A stretch of 64,000 nucleotides of DNA from Marinomonas phaeophyticola (GTDB taxonomy: Bacteria > Pseudomonadota > Gammaproteobacteria > Pseudomonadales > Marinomonadaceae). Below the pieces are notes generated by a model. That model did no database searches. It saw nothing but the letters and a program-made list of their open reading frames with translations, and was not told the origin of the DNA. The position numbers and the translations under genes were made by a program. Every line of letters begins with the position of its first letter. Position 1 is the stretch's first letter. Positions 44,378-52,732 of this stretch are shown one piece after another. Location: the NCBI RefSeq assembly GCF_026966905.1, contig NZ_JAPUBN010000013.1:186001-250000 (forward strand), given 5' to 3'.

Positions 44378-45304
44378 TTAGTTAAATAGATTAATTAATA
44401 CTGGGATGGAAATGACGGAGAAAATAGTCGTCAATAATACGGCGGTTGAGGCTTGATGTGGTATGGCTTTGTGCTCTTCCGCAATGACACCTAACACCGC
44501 TGCACAGGGCATCGATGCACCTAATGTGGCCGCTACTACCCAAGTGGAGTCGACATTCAACATGCTCATAAATACAAACACTACAAATGGCATAATAAGT
44601 AGTTTTATCGCTGAAATATATAATGCCGCCATTGGCTTTTGACTGACTTTTCTACCGAACAGTGCCGTACCAACAATAAACATAGCACACGGACCCGCTG
44701 CACTGCCTAGCCATCCAAGTCCGCTCAATAGATCATTAGGTAATTGAACCTCCAAGACAGACAACAGCAAACCTAACGCTATAGATAAAATAAGAGGGTT
44801 TAACAAAGAGCGTTTTAGGGCTTTAAGTGGAGTGGATTGGCTGTTTTCTGATGTATTGGTAAGTTGCAATAAAAAGGTCGCGAGAGGCAGCAGAATTAAT
44901 AAGTCCAATGTCAGCATTAGGGCGAGAGGCACAGAAACCCATTCACCTACCGTGGTGGTGAGTACTGGAATAGCAAGGAACCCGATATTGCCATAAACAC
45001 CGCCTAATCCCAGCATAATACTGTTTTTCTTATTTTTCTCAAAAACAAGATACCCTATTGCGCCAGCTATTAAAATCACGCTTGCAAGAGATAAAAGGTA
45101 AGCAATTAAAAAAGGAATGTCGATGAGTGTTGCAAAATCGGTTGTGGACAACTTCCCTAGAAGCACGGCGGGTAACGACAAATACATCACAAAATGCGTT
45201 AAGTATTTTAGCCCCTGTGCATTGATAATGGTTTTACTTTTACAAAAGTAGCCGATCGCTACCAAGGCAAACAATGGCATGATTTTTAACAGAATATCTA
45301 GCAT
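44378..45304 (-). CDS. AEC family transporter
   Basis: 308 residues with ten hydrophobic segments in two five-helix halves; NAQGLKYLTHFVMYLSLPAVLLGKLS and GGVYGNIGFLAIPVL match the auxin-efflux-carrier family (Mem_trans). Bacterial members move carboxylates or amino acids; the substrate here is unknown. It starts 91 bases after the stop of the TyrR-like activator gene on the same strand, which hints at a link with methionine or other amino acid metabolism, though that is inference. Confidence 0.85.
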   Translation of the reverse strand: MLDILLKIMPLFALVAIGYFCKSKTIINAQGLKYLTHFVMYLSLPAVLLGKLSTTDFATLIDIPFLIAYLLSLASVILIAGAIGYLVFEKNKKNSIMLGLGGVYGNIGFLAIPVLTTTVGEWVSVPLALMLTLDLLILLPLATFLLQLTNTSENSQSTPLKALKRSLLNPLILSIALGLLLSVLEVQLPNDLLSGLGWLGSAAGPCAMFIVGTALFGRKVSQKPMAALYISAIKLLIMPFVVFVFMSMLNVDSTWVVAATLGASMPCAAVLGVIAEEHKAIPHQASTAVLLTTIFSVISIPVLINLFN

Positions 45305-45395
45305 AGAAGGTCTTATTTGTTGTTATGAGTGATCGATGATGTTCCTTGCATTAAATAAAGAATACATTATCTAATTTTTTATTTGAAGAGAAATT

Positions 45396-46994
45396 TTATT
45401 TTATGATCCCATGCTCTTTTAATTTCATGGCAATTTTATTGTGAGATACGTTTAAGCGGTGAGCCAATTTTCTTGTACTAGGAAAAAGTGGATAAAGCGT
45501 CTGCAGTAATTCTTTTTCAAAAGTAGCCTGTGCACTTTGCCAATCTTGAACACCTTCGCTCGAAGTTTCTCTTATTTTTTGTGCTTCTCCAGATGAATTG
45601 AGAGCGGGTGTTTCTTCCTGATTTATAAGAGGTACGGTATTCACTGTGGGAGTGCTTTCCTGTGATCGCTGTAAATTCTGCTTGATATGGGAGTCGTTTA
45701 TGACCTCTCCCGTATTTAATGCAACCACTCTAAATAAGGTATTTTGCAATTGTCTAATGTTGCCAGGCCACCTGTGATCTTGTAGTAAATTTAATGCAGC
45801 TTCAGTTATTAATGGCGTTTTTTGATTTACTTGATAAGCCGCGGTTTGAATAAAATGCTGAGTTAATAAAGGTATGTCATCCTGCCGCTCCCTCAAAGGA
45901 GGTAATGCAAGGCTTAAGACGTTGAGCCGATAATATAAATCCTCCCGAAAGCGTTTTTGCTCAATTAATGATGGCAAATCTTGATGTGTGGCACTGATGA
46001 TACGAACTTTTACCGTCACCTCACGATTACCGCCCACTCGACGGAAAGTAAAATCTTGTAAGAAACGTAAAAGCTTCGCTTGTAAATACACTGACATCTC
46101 TGCGACTTCATCTAGAAATAATGTCCCTCCGTCAGCTAATTCAAATAATCCAGGTTTACCGCCTTTTTGGGCTCCAGTGAATGCGCCTGCGGCATAACCG
46201 AACAGTTCACTTTCTAACAAGTGCTCCGGAAGGGTTGCGCAGTTAATGGCTAGAAAAGCGGCTTTATTGTGTTGGCTTGATTGATGTAAAGCACGGGCAA
46301 TTAATTCTTTTCCTGTTCCTGTTTCGCCATTAATAAAAACAGGCAAATCCAGCTCAGCAAAGCGGAGGGTTTGTTGTTTTAATAATTGAATTTTTTCACA
46401 TTGACCAATGATGTTGTCGATACCTTGGTTTTTTTTAGATTGCAGGATTGACAGCTCTCTTCCTAAGCTCCCCATGCTTCTTAGGGTAATCACTACACCT
46501 TTAGTGAGCCCATTCGCCACGACCGGATGGATTTCGGCTAGATGAGCTTGATGGTGGAACAGTAAACTGCAGCTTGTGACTTTATCCGTTAACAGTGTTT
46601 TTACGTCTTGATCAATGAAGCGATTAATGGATTGCCCTTCAATTTTATCTGTAACATCGGCTAATAGACGTTTGGTGGCGTTATTTATGGCTAAGATAGA
46701 GCCAGATTCATCAATATCAATAATGGGGTTAGGAATGCGATCCAATAAGGTTTGGAGATGGTTTTCTCGGCTTTCAGAAGGCATCAAGTCAATTTCGTGA
46801 CATCGAATAATACCCTCGATAGCTTGTAGACTTTGCTTTATATCATCAAACTTTAAAGATTCATCTTCTATATGAACGTAAGTAAAGCCGATGGTGACTT
46901 CTGTCGAACGAATGTTCCAAGCTCGTTGAGAAAAAATATGTAGAATTTCTTGGCTAATGCCAATACGGTCGTTTGATTCGATGATAATACGCAT
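45396..46994 (-). CDS. TyrR-like sigma-54-dependent transcriptional activator
   Basis: 532 residues in TyrR order: ACT domain (1-70, [21 protein letters not shown]), PAS domain (about 78-185), AAA+ domain with Walker A GETGTGKE at 223-230, GAFTGA at 270-275 and Walker B TLFLDE near 291-296, and a C-terminal helix-turn-helix ([19 protein letters not shown]). E. coli TyrR has lost GAFTGA, but here it is intact, so the protein can activate sigma-54 polymerase like PhhR of Pseudomonas. It is divergent from the methionine gamma-lyase gene; the gap carries matching DNA sites. Confidence 0.92.
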   Translation of the reverse strand: MRIIIESNDRIGISQEILHIFSQRAWNIRSTEVTIGFTYVHIEDESLKFDDIKQSLQAIEGIIRCHEIDLMPSESRENHLQTLLDRIPNPIIDIDESGSILAINNATKRLLADVTDKIEGQSINRFIDQDVKTLLTDKVTSCSLLFHHQAHLAEIHPVVANGLTKGVVITLRSMGSLGRELSILQSKKNQGIDNIIGQCEKIQLLKQQTLRFAELDLPVFINGETGTGKELIARALHQSSQHNKAAFLAINCATLPEHLLESELFGYAAGAFTGAQKGGKPGLFELADGGTLFLDEVAEMSVYLQAKLLRFLQDFTFRRVGGNREVTVKVRIISATHQDLPSLIEQKRFREDLYYRLNVLSLALPPLRERQDDIPLLTQHFIQTAAYQVNQKTPLITEAALNLLQDHRWPGNIRQLQNTLFRVVALNTGEVINDSHIKQNLQRSQESTPTVNTVPLINQEETPALNSSGEAQKIRETSSEGVQDWQSAQATFEKELLQTLYPLFPSTRKLAHRLNVSHNKIAMKLKEHGIIK

Positions 46995-47028
46995 AATAAA
47001 GGCTTATTTTTATTGGGTTATACGATAT

Positions 47029-47064
47029 TGTAATAAATTAATGACATGTAACTAAAATATTACA
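47029..47064. promoter_or_regulatory. Tandem TyrR-type boxes
   Basis: TGTAACTAAAATATTACA at 47047-47064 fits TGTAA-N8-TTACA, the core of the TyrR box, exactly. TGTAATAAATTAATGACA at 47029-47046 abuts it and fits at all but one core base. A strong and a weak box side by side is a classical TyrR arrangement. They lie 35-70 bases upstream of the regulator gene and about 250 bases upstream of the lyase promoter, suiting both autoregulation and enhancer action. A poorer third copy may lie at 47192-47209. Confidence 0.65.
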
Positions 47065-47281
47065 TTTAGTTGTAGATAGCGAATTTTTACTCAATTAGGA
47101 TAAATTTGTTGATATTAGCGGTTAAAATCCTACTTTCATGTTTACTATCCGATCTTTATAAAAAATAAATATTGAATACGATTGAGTCTTTTGTAATAAA
47201 AATATGACGGTTTTGTTTGTGTTTTTATCTACTTTCCCTTTTTTTATCATAACTCTATGATTTAAAAGAAAAATAAAAAAT

Positions 47282-47297
47282 TGGCTAGTAAATTGCT
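47282..47297 (+). promoter_or_regulatory. Sigma-54 promoter of the methionine gamma-lyase gene
   Basis: TGGCTAG-TAAA-TTGCT matches the sigma-54 consensus TGGCACG-N4-TTGCW at all but two positions, with GG and GC at exact -24/-12 spacing. The predicted start near 47308 leaves a leader of about 114 bases containing a small palindrome CAATAG-CTC-CTATTG (47354-47368). Confidence 0.7.
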
Positions 47298-47422
47298 CTC
47301 CTAATAATCGTTAATCATCAAATAATAATAACTCAGGCATAAGTATCATTCCTCAATAGCTCCTATTGTTTCTGAGCTAAGTGGCTAAAGCCTATGTCTA
47401 ATTTGAATTAAGGATTACTACC

Positions 47423-48652
47423 ATGGAACACAGCAAGCATATTGAGACACAAGCGATTCACGCTGGTCGTATTAACGATGAGCAATTTGGTTCTCTTGCA
47501 ACACCACTTTATCAAACATCTACTTTTATGTTTGATAATGCTCAACAAGGTGCAGATCGTTTTGCTGGAGACGCTGAAGGCTACATTTACAGTCGTTTGG
47601 GTAACCCAACAACACGACAATTAGAAATGAGAGTAGCGGCATTGGAGCAAATGGAAGATGCTGCCGCCACCGCTACGGGTATGGGAGCGGTATCGGGCGC
47701 GTTATTGAGTAATTTACAATGCGGTGATCATATGATTGCTTCTAAAGCCATATATGGCTGTTCTTACGCTTTAATTAGTCATATGTTGACCCGTTTTGGT
47801 ATTGAGGTGAGCTTTGTTGATATGACAGAGCCGAGTAATATTGAATCTTGTATTCAAGAGAATACCAAGCTGATTTTTTTAGAGACACCGGTTAATCCAA
47901 ATTTAGTGGTTTTAGATTTAGAAGCGATTGGGACAGTTGCTAAGAAACATCACTTAATATCTGTTGTGGATAACACATTTTTAACACCGGTACTGCAACA
48001 GCCAGGGAAGTACGGTATTGATATTGTGGTTCATAGTGCAACAAAATACCTAAATGGCCATGGAGATGTTGTAGCTGGTATTATTTGCGGTACTTCAGAA
48101 ATGATCAACAAGATTAAAATGACGGTGTTAAAAGACATTGGTGCAACGATGAGCCCACATGATGCTTGGTTGATTATTCGTGGTATCAAAACACTGCCTG
48201 TACGTATGGAAAGGCATTGTAAAAATGCTCAAGCGATTGCCGAATTTTTAGAGCAAAGCCCTCAAGTCGCTAAAGTGTATTACCCCGGTCTAAAAAGCCA
48301 TGAAGGAAATCGCTTTATTGGTACACAAATGCAAGCGGCTGGTGGTGTGATTGCGTTTGAATTAAATACCGACCTAGCGGGTGGCGCTGAGTTTATTAAC
48401 CGTATGCAACTGTTTTCAATTGCGGTAAGCCTAGGTGATGCGGAATCATTAATACAGCACCCGGCGAGTATGACTCATTCTCCATATACTCAAGAAGAAC
48501 GACTGGATGCCGGTATCAGTGATAGTCTAATTCGTATTTCAGTAGGGCTTGAAAATTTTGAAGATTTGATTGCTGATTTAGAACAGTCATTAACACAAAT
48601 ACAGGCTTCAGATAGCGCATTATTGACCACTAAACCTCAGCAAGTGGCCTAA
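47423..48652 (+). CDS. Methionine gamma-lyase (PLP-dependent Cys/Met metabolism family)
   Basis: 409 residues. The PLP lysine is K208 in VVHSATKYLNGHGDV; YSRLGNPTTRQLE near 56-68 supplies phosphate and substrate contacts. Cys113 in AIYGCSYALI sits where the catalytically important Cys116 of Pseudomonas putida methionine gamma-lyase lies; cystathionine enzymes have another residue there, so lyase of methionine is the best call. It splits methionine to methanethiol, 2-oxobutyrate and ammonia. AAGGA is 10 bases upstream of ATG. Control by the divergent TyrR-like activator with sigma-54 is indicated by the DNA sites. Confidence 0.87.
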   Translation: MEHSKHIETQAIHAGRINDEQFGSLATPLYQTSTFMFDNAQQGADRFAGDAEGYIYSRLGNPTTRQLEMRVAALEQMEDAAATATGMGAVSGALLSNLQCGDHMIASKAIYGCSYALISHMLTRFGIEVSFVDMTEPSNIESCIQENTKLIFLETPVNPNLVVLDLEAIGTVAKKHHLISVVDNTFLTPVLQQPGKYGIDIVVHSATKYLNGHGDVVAGIICGTSEMINKIKMTVLKDIGATMSPHDAWLIIRGIKTLPVRMERHCKNAQAIAEFLEQSPQVAKVYYPGLKSHEGNRFIGTQMQAAGGVIAFELNTDLAGGAEFINRMQLFSIAVSLGDAESLIQHPASMTHSPYTQEERLDAGISDSLIRISVGLENFEDLIADLEQSLTQIQASDSALLTTKPQQVA

Positions 48653-48661
48653 TTTTTTTCT

Positions 48662-49213
48662 TTATGGGCGTTTTCTGCCAAGAAAATATGACAGTAAAAT
48701 GCCCGTAACGAATCCCCAAAAATGGGCAGACCAAGAAATGTATGGTAAAAAGCTTACCAGCGAGAAGAGTGCACCACCATAAGCAAAGAAAGAGAGAATA
48801 GCGAATAACCAACTGCGTAAACTGGGATTAAATAACGCATCCGCAAAAAGATAGCCTAAAAACGCAAATACCATTCCTGATGCACCAACCACTAGGCCGT
48901 TTGCCGCGAATAACCAAACTCCCACACCTGAGCCAATCGCTCCGAGAATCATAACAAGTCGTAATTTACTGGGACCAATAGAGGTTTTCAGTAAGCTTCC
49001 TAATATCAAAATAGCAATTGAGTTTGATAACAAATGATAAAGACCAGCGTGTAAAAAGGGAGATAATAGAATGCCGACTAAACCATCGACATTTCTAGGT
49101 CGAATACCAAGGTAATTAAAATTAATACCAATAAGAAGGGTGTCTATTAGGAAAACTGCCCATATGGTAATAACAAACCAAAGTATTTCTGTAGGGACAA
49201 ATCGCTTAAACAT
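48662..49213 (-). CDS. Rhomboid family intramembrane serine protease
   Basis: 183 residues with six membrane segments. HAGLYHLLSNS near residues 55-65 is the loop-and-TM2 motif, the catalytic Ser is S112 in GASGMVFAF, and the His is H164 in WSAHFWGFVTG, so the dyad is intact. Rhomboids cut membrane proteins inside the bilayer; bacterial substrates are seldom known. Its start overlaps the end of the DUF6471-like gene by 8 bases, implying co-translation. It converges tightly on the lyase gene (9 bases between stops). Confidence 0.9.
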   Translation of the reverse strand: MFKRFVPTEILWFVITIWAVFLIDTLLIGINFNYLGIRPRNVDGLVGILLSPFLHAGLYHLLSNSIAILILGSLLKTSIGPSKLRLVMILGAIGSGVGVWLFAANGLVVGASGMVFAFLGYLFADALFNPSLRSWLFAILSFFAYGGALFSLVSFLPYISWSAHFWGFVTGILLSYFLGRKRP

Positions 49214-49496
49214 TATGGGTCTGCTTTAAAATATCTCTCAAAGCGTCTTCTTCAAGTGAAAGGACATCAATAATTGCGGCAAATAGATCCGCTGAAAACA
49301 TGCCTTTGTGGGTTTTACTCCGAAGATTCTCTGGTGTCATTATTATGCCTCTTTTATTGAGTGCATCACTTAGGTCGTCATATTTAAGGCCTTTTAAGGC
49401 TAATGAAGACCGGATATAACGAGTGATAGCCAATTTATAAGGGGAAAGTGCTTGGCGGTTTTTTATACTTTGATCTTGGTTCATACTTCTGTCCAT
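49206..49496 (-). CDS. DUF6471-like small protein
   Basis: 96 residues. ITRYIRSSLALKGLKYDDLSDALNKRGIIMTPENLRSKTHKGMFSADLFAAII has the look of an Xre-like helical DNA-binding fold and fits the family annotated DUF6471 as I remember it; function unknown. The start is uncertain: ATG at 49496 has a weak ribosome site, and an internal ATG at 49484 is possible. It shares an overlap with the rhomboid gene downstream. Confidence 0.65.
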   Translation of the reverse strand: MDRSMNQDQSIKNRQALSPYKLAITRYIRSSLALKGLKYDDLSDALNKRGIIMTPENLRSKTHKGMFSADLFAAIIDVLSLEEDALRDILKQTHNV

Positions 49497-49567
49497 ACGA
49501 TGCTACTATTTGATAAGAATTTGGTTGAAATCGTATTCTTTTAAAACGTGCTGTTCATATTACCTAT

Positions 49568-49582
49568 CCATATCAAATATGG
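49568..49582. promoter_or_regulatory. Palindrome upstream of the yjfI promoter
   Basis: CCATAT-CAA-ATATGG is a perfect 6-bp inverted repeat with a 3-base centre, ending 19 bases before the -35 box at 49602. It stands in the gap between the DUF6471-like gene (-) and yjfI (+), so a regulator could act on either; the binder is unknown. Confidence 0.4.
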
Positions 49583-49601
49583 CAACGTATATGAATTATG
49601 T

Positions 49602-49629
49602 TTGACATAGTTGCTTATAGTGCTATATT
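49602..49629 (+). promoter_or_regulatory. Sigma-70 promoter of yjfI-yjfJ
   Basis: TTGACA at 49602-49607 is a perfect -35 box; TATATT at 49624-49629 is a good -10 box, with a 16-base spacer. The predicted start near 49636 leaves a short leader before the ATG at 49679. Confidence 0.65.
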
Positions 49630-49678
49630 TGTGACTTATGTTACACGCTCATATGTTATTTTAAATAAGGAAAACAAT

Positions 49679-50083
49679 ATGTCTTGGAACAAAGATACTT
49701 TATTAACGCTGATTGAAGCTCAATCTAACTGGGTTGTAGAGTCAGAAGGTGAATGCCTAACTATTTCCAATGATGAAGGTGTTGACGTCTTTGTATATGT
49801 GGGTAATCAACAAATGATCGTTGAGACGGCGTTGTTCTCAGCCGCGAGTGTAAAAGATAAGAATACCTTAAATGAGTTGATTCTTCGTAGTCATCAACTT
49901 GTTCCTCTAACCACTATCGGTATCAATAAGATAGGTGATGATGAGTATTATGTGGCTTTCGGTGCGTTATCAACCGACAGTAAAGACAGTGTTGTATTAG
50001 AAGAAATAGAAACTCTTTTTGATAATGTGCCTGAGTTTCTGGATCTATACAGTGATTATTTGAATGTGGAGATGGCAGTATGA
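49679..50083 (+). CDS. yjfI: DUF2170 family protein, YjfI
   Basis: 134 residues from ATG 49679 (AGGA about 8 bases upstream); the frame is open further up but that part has no ribosome site and starts inside the promoter. The sequence MSWNKDTLLTLIEAQSNWVVESEGECLTIS and HQLVPLTTIGINKIGDDEYYVAFGALS fits DUF2170. YjfI is encoded next to the PspA-like yjfJ in E. coli as here. It overlaps yjfJ by 4 bases (ATGA). It may modulate the PspA-like protein; the mechanism is unknown. Confidence 0.85.
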   Translation: MSWNKDTLLTLIEAQSNWVVESEGECLTISNDEGVDVFVYVGNQQMIVETALFSAASVKDKNTLNELILRSHQLVPLTTIGINKIGDDEYYVAFGALSTDSKDSVVLEEIETLFDNVPEFLDLYSDYLNVEMAV

Positions 50084-50778
50084 GTCTAAAAAAATTATGG
50101 ACAGCACTTCGTGGTGCTGCAAATGAGGGTGTAGAAGCCGTCGCTGATACCCAAGCTATTCGTATCTTGGATCAAGAGATGCGCGAAGCTAAAAAAGAAT
50201 TACAAGCCTGTGACGAAAGTCTGACAAGAATAATGGCTAAGCGGAAGCTGGCTCAAGGTAAAGTCGATTCTCTTAATGCGGATATCGAAACCTATACTAA
50301 TCATGCCATTGCCGCCAGTGAAAAAGGTGATGATGCTCTAGCATTAGAGTGTGCAGACAAAGTAGGCGAGTTGGAAGCGACGTTAGAAACAGAGCAAAGT
50401 ATTCTTGAAAGTTTTCAATCGTCTGAGAAAACACTGAAATCCAATATCTCGAAAGCGAAAACAAATGTTCGTCGTATGGAACAGCAAATTGAGCAGGTAA
50501 AGGCGACAGAGTCGGTGCAGAAAGCCCAAGTAGCGGTTTCAACTCGTCATATGGGTGCAAACAGTAAAGTGAAAACGGCGTTAAGCAGTCTTGACCGTAT
50601 CAAAGAGAAACAACAACAGCGCAGTGCTGAGCTGGAAGTGGCGGAAGAGTTAGCTAATGAAGAGAACGGTTCTGATCTTGATGCTAAGTTGAAAGCGGCA
50701 GGAATTAAGCCTGGTAGCAGTCAAAAAAGTGGTAGCGATAAGTTGGCACAAATTCTGGCGGCGAAAAAAGCCAAGTAA
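50080..50778 (+). CDS. yjfJ: PspA/IM30 family protein, YjfJ
   Basis: 232 residues, nearly all alpha-helical coiled coil (residues 25-190) with the PspA/IM30 plan: MSLKKLWTALRGAANEGVEAVADTQAIRILDQEMREAKKEL and later RRMEQQIEQVK. IM30/ESCRT-III-like proteins polymerise on membranes and protect them from stress. The C-terminal GSDLDAKLKAAGIKPGS...KLAQILAAKK is the YjfJ-type tail. It is translated with yjfI and followed by a strong terminator. Confidence 0.88.
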   Translation: MSLKKLWTALRGAANEGVEAVADTQAIRILDQEMREAKKELQACDESLTRIMAKRKLAQGKVDSLNADIETYTNHAIAASEKGDDALALECADKVGELEATLETEQSILESFQSSEKTLKSNISKAKTNVRRMEQQIEQVKATESVQKAQVAVSTRHMGANSKVKTALSSLDRIKEKQQQRSAELEVAEELANEENGSDLDAKLKAAGIKPGSSQKSGSDKLAQILAAKKAK

Positions 50779-50816
50779 TCGGCTTTTAAAGTGTTATTAA
50801 GATGAGATAGGTTAAG

Positions 50817-50848
50817 ATGGCTGCTTTAATAAAGTGGCCATTTTTATT
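50817..50848 (+). terminator. Terminator after yjfJ
   Basis: ATGGCTGCTTT (50817-50827) pairs with AAAGTGGCCAT (50831-50841) with two G-U pairs and an AAT loop, followed by TTTTATTT. It divides the cluster, so yjfI-yjfJ is a first unit and yjfK onward is expressed separately or at a lower level. Confidence 0.8.
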
Positions 50849-50949
50849 TCGCTCTTAGCTGACTATCGTATATCTATTGCTGAAAGCGTTACTAACGAAT
50901 TGAATCCACTCATAATATCGATAAATTAAGAACCAAAAGTAGGGATAAT

Positions 50950-51597
50950 ATGTTTTCTTCATTTTTTAATAAAAAAAAGCCGAAAGATTTAAAAGCCTCA
51001 GCGCCTACTATTATGGGACTTCGCTTGGGCGGTAGCTTCGAAATAGATTCCCTGTTGATGCGTATGATAGAAGATCAGTTGACGACGAAAGGTGCCGCAT
51101 CAACCTATATTATTAAAGCCGTTGGTATCGCTGAACTGGATGGTACCTGGATGTTCCGTTTCTATACGGATGACGACGCTTTTTTACAAGTGATCTCCGA
51201 AGGTGGAAAAGCGGATGAAAATGTTGTGGATGTGAAATTATTCCACTTCTACGATACTCAAGACGTACCGAATCAATTTGTGTGGGATAATTTACTGAAT
51301 AAAAAAATGGGCACGGCTCTTTACGATCTAGACGGGCAGACTTACCGCCGGGTGTGGACATCGGCCAGTGATTATCACAACCCTGTATACATACAAGAAA
51401 AAACCTACGATGATGAAGGAGAAACATCGACAACAGACCAATTTACTATGTTGTTTGAACGAGATATTGCGGATGAGAGAACGGAGTCTCTATTCTTATC
51501 GGCGGAGGAAAGTGAAGACGAAAGTGGTTTAAGTCGTTGTTTTGTTCTGAGTACAGGTATTACACTAACCCCATCTCAACTGACTATTCACGGTTAG
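50950..51597 (+). CDS. yjfK: DUF2491 family protein, YjfK
   Basis: 215 residues. MFSSFFNKKKPKDLKASAPTIMGLRLGGSFEIDSLLMRMIEDQL, GTWMFRFYTDDDAFLQV and YRRVWTSASDYHNPVYIQEKTYDDEG agree with DUF2491/YjfK, a soluble beta-rich protein of unknown function. The ribosome site AGTAGGGA is about 7 bases upstream. Its own stop codon lies in the stem of a second terminator. Confidence 0.85.
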   Translation: MFSSFFNKKKPKDLKASAPTIMGLRLGGSFEIDSLLMRMIEDQLTTKGAASTYIIKAVGIAELDGTWMFRFYTDDDAFLQVISEGGKADENVVDVKLFHFYDTQDVPNQFVWDNLLNKKMGTALYDLDGQTYRRVWTSASDYHNPVYIQEKTYDDEGETSTTDQFTMLFERDIADERTESLFLSAEESEDESGLSRCFVLSTGITLTPSQLTIHG

Positions 51598-51608
51598 TGT
51601 TGTTTTTT
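51562..51608 (+). terminator. Terminator overlapping the yjfK stop codon
   Basis: ACACTAACC (51562-51570) and GGTTAGTGT (51592-51600) form a perfect 9-bp stem with a 21-base loop, followed by TGTTTTTT. The stop codon TAG is inside the right arm. It may be partly relieved by translating ribosomes, allowing some readthrough into yjfL. Confidence 0.6.
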
Positions 51609-51704
51609 GGCATGACATTGGTAAAACAGGCGACTTAATGAGTTTGCTCGAATAAGTTGGCTACTCATGGTTTGATACATTTCTAATTTAAATAAGGATT
51701 TCCT

Positions 51705-52118
51705 ATGGATCAGCAAGATCTTTTTTCCAGCGTAATTAATTTCAGTGTTTACTTCGGTTTGGCGTTGTTGTTTGTCATTATTTTCAAAGTGATTTATAGC
51801 TTTTTAACGCCTCATGATGAATGGAAACTGATAAAAGAAGATAAGAATACCGCGGCCGCCATTGGTTTTGGTGGTGCCATTATTGGTTTCTCTATTGCCT
51901 TGGCTGGCGCGGCCAGTAACTCGGTTTCTTTATTAGATTTTGCTATTTGGGGCGTAGTGGCATTGATTGCTCAATCTCTCGCTTTCTTTGTTGTACGCTT
52001 TATCTTTATGCCAAAAATTGTTTCTCGTATTATTGCTAATGAAGTCAGTGCCGGCATTATGCTCGCCGCAACCAGTATTTCTGTTGGTTTGCTTAACGCG
52101 GCTTGTATGGCTTATTAA
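51705..52118 (+). CDS. yjfL: DUF350 family membrane protein, YjfL
   Basis: 137 residues with four membrane segments: FSVYFGLALLFVIIFKVIY, then AAIGFGGAIIGFSIALAGAASNS and two more. DUF350 proteins consist of a repeated two-helix unit of unknown function and occur with PspA-type and glutathionylspermidine-synthase-type genes. The ribosome site is AAGGAT, and the gene is 10 bases before yjfM. Confidence 0.87.
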   Translation: MDQQDLFSSVINFSVYFGLALLFVIIFKVIYSFLTPHDEWKLIKEDKNTAAAIGFGGAIIGFSIALAGAASNSVSLLDFAIWGVVALIAQSLAFFVVRFIFMPKIVSRIIANEVSAGIMLAATSISVGLLNAACMAY

Positions 52119-52128
52119 GGAGTATACT

Positions 52129-52731
52129 GTGAAAAGAAGTAAATCCATTAATCTCGACAGTATGCGGAAGGTTAAATCAGCCTCCCCATTAATGCGTCCG
52201 CTTACCTTAGCTATTGCGTCCGTCACCTTGGCCGCGTGTGGTTCATCTGAAGAAGAAGTGCAAGTCGTTTCTTCCATTGAAGACTGTAAAGTGAGTACCA
52301 CTTTGACTCAAGCTCAGTGTGAAGTCGCCTATCAGCAAGCCTTGCAAGAAGCGGAACGTACCGGGCCAAAATACAGTTCTCAAGCGGCTTGTGAAGCGGA
52401 GTTTGGCTATGATCAGTGTAATCGATCTAGTCAAGGCAGCTTCTTCACGCCGTTTATGGCGGGTTTCTTAGTAAGTAACTTATTAGACAGTGGTCGGAGC
52501 AATCGCTATAACCCAGTCTATCGCTACCCTAAAAGCGGATCATCTGATCGTATTATGACAGCCGATGGGCGCGTTATCGGTAATGCGGGCCAACGATCCT
52601 ATAAAGTCGATAAATCTAATTTACAGTCTAAGCCTACCGTAACTCGTACCGTTTCTCGTGGTGGTTTTGGATCGGTAGCGTCTGCCAAATCAAGCTGGGG
52701 TGGTGGAAAAAAATCAAGTTGGGGCGGCTAA
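52129..52731 (+). CDS. yjfM: DUF1190 family lipoprotein-like protein, YjfM
   Basis: 200 residues starting at GTG 52129 with AAGGAG 6 bases upstream; the frame is open further back inside yjfL but has no support there. [15 protein letters not shown] leads to a hydrophobic run and the lipobox-like TLAACGSS (Cys near residue 37), then a Cys/Gln-rich part and a C-terminal Ser/Gly/Trp-rich tail ([13 protein letters not shown]). DUF1190 function is unknown; the protein is probably anchored in the cell envelope. One base separates it from yjfC. Confidence 0.85.
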   Translation: MKRSKSINLDSMRKVKSASPLMRPLTLAIASVTLAACGSSEEEVQVVSSIEDCKVSTTLTQAQCEVAYQQALQEAERTGPKYSSQAACEAEFGYDQCNRSSQGSFFTPFMAGFLVSNLLDSGRSNRYNPVYRYPKSGSSDRIMTADGRVIGNAGQRSYKVDKSNLQSKPTVTRTVSRGGFGSVASAKSSWGGGKKSSWGG

Positions 52732-52732
52732 C

